Positions 63,616-64,000 of a stretch of 64,000 nucleotides of DNA are shown here, in pieces (within the stretch, counting starts at the first letter, position 1; each line of letters starts with the position of its first letter). This DNA is from Sandarakinorhabdus limnophila DSM 17366 (lineage in GTDB: Bacteria > Pseudomonadota > Alphaproteobacteria > Sphingomonadales > Sphingomonadaceae). The translations under genes and the position numbers were made by a program. The notes under the pieces are model-generated. The model saw only the letters and a program-made list of their open reading frames with translations, had not been told where the DNA came from and did no database searches. The stretch covers positions 62,001 through 126,000 of the forward strand of contig NZ_ATVO01000007.1 of the NCBI RefSeq assembly GCF_000420765.1, given 5' to 3'.

Positions 63616-64000
63616 TCAACCGGCCTTGCGCGTGTCTTCGCGGGTCAGTTCGTCCAGCCGGCTTTTCAGCACTTCCATCTCGCAGCGCAGGAGTTCCAGC
63701 TTCTGGGTTTCTGGATCGAATTTCTGCGCGCATGGCGTGCCATAGGGCAGGAATGGCTTCACATAGTCCTCGGCCGCCATCACCACCGGCTTAGCGGGGA
63801 TGCCGATCATGGTCGCGCCTTCCGGCACATCACGCGTCACCACCGCATTGGCGCCAATACGGGCCTTGGCACCCACGGTGATCGGGCCCAGCACCTGCGC
63901 GCCGGAGCCGACGATGGCGCCATCCAGGATGGTGGGATGGCGCTTGCCGCCCGTGCCGCCAGCCGGATCGGTGCCGCCCAGCGTCACGCACTGATAGATG
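63616..64000 (-). CDS. cysE: Serine O-acetyltransferase, C-terminal part (runs off the right edge)
   Basis: 128 codons of the left-handed beta-helix end of CysE: IYQCVTLGGTDPAGG, GKRHPTILDGAIVGSGAQVL and GPITVGAKARIGANAVVTRD, then the flexible tail containing IGIPAKPV. A helical C-terminal extension (KLELLRCEMEVLKSRLDELT) follows. It catalyses acetyl transfer to serine, first step of cysteine synthesis. The N-terminal helical domain lies beyond 64000. Confidence 0.85.
   Translation of the reverse strand, partial: IYQCVTLGGTDPAGGTGGKRHPTILDGAIVGSGAQVLGPITVGAKARIGANAVVTRDVPEGATMIGIPAKPVVMAAEDYVKPFLPYGTPCAQKFDPETQKLELLRCEMEVLKSRLDELTREDTRKAG

Overview
The window is about 64 kb of high-GC chromosomal DNA from an alphaproteobacterium, most likely a member of the Sphingomonadales. 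This is inference from gene content: a PEPxxWA-type sorting signal, the gph-phoR-pstSCAB-phoU-phoB order, glnB-glnA, a metZ-apaG pair, DUF2794, spinster-type MFS and signal-peptide M28 peptidases. The genus is not determined. I see no prophage, insertion sequence, CRISPR array or rRNA. The only tRNA is tRNA-Leu(UAG) at 4.5 kb.

Layout. 0-11 kb: the 5' part of a fused indolepyruvate ferredoxin oxidoreductase (-), formate-THF ligase fhs (-), a wrecked cydA, tRNA-Leu, the proteostasis block tig / broken acyltransferase / clpP / clpX, then a frameshifted DUF985 gene and a deleted fatty-acid desaturase. 11-23.7 kb: a coupled esterase / zinc-ribbon membrane protein / spermidine-synthase-like set, an M28 peptidase, ettA, PNPOx and RidA-like genes, a serine hydrolase, an HAD phosphatase and class I fumarase. 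24-28 kb: class I ribonucleotide reductase nrdA and nrdB, preceded by paired NrdR-like boxes and separated by a 440-nt hairpin-rich spacer. 28-35 kb: a two-gene RND efflux operon behind a C14 tract and a perfect palindrome, then metZ-apaG and a LysR regulator. 35-42 kb: a second M28 peptidase, an ABC-F ATPase, a luxC fragment and parE. 42-46 kb: nitrogen assimilation (amt; glnB-glnA), with a candidate small RNA between parE and amt. 46-53 kb: an SDR/MFS pair, a nonsense-mutated LuxR gene, msrA and glmU-glmS. 53-61 kb: the phosphate regulon gph-phoR-pstSCAB-phoU-phoB with a Pho box before pstS. 61-64 kb: an SDR, a membrane protein, a DUF2794 protein and the 3' part of cysE.

Two themes stand out. 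First, housekeeping genes are intact, but at least six accessory genes are broken: cydA, acyltransferase-3, DUF985, desaturase, luxC and luxR. The lesions are internal deletions, one-base shifts and two in-frame TAG codons. Several lie next to copies of a small palindromic repeat found here at least three times, plus a mosaic copy. This suggests ongoing gene decay, although some lesions could be sequence errors. Second, the most interesting non-coding signals are (i) a roughly 64-nt candidate RNA at about 42.09-42.15 kb with a promoter-like start, a CCTCCCC (anti-Shine-Dalgarno) hairpin loop and a perfect intrinsic terminator; (ii) the nrd regulatory region and structured spacer; and (iii) the hairpin/C14/palindrome block before the RND operon. 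I found no clear previously undescribed multi-gene system; the candidate RNA is the best lead.
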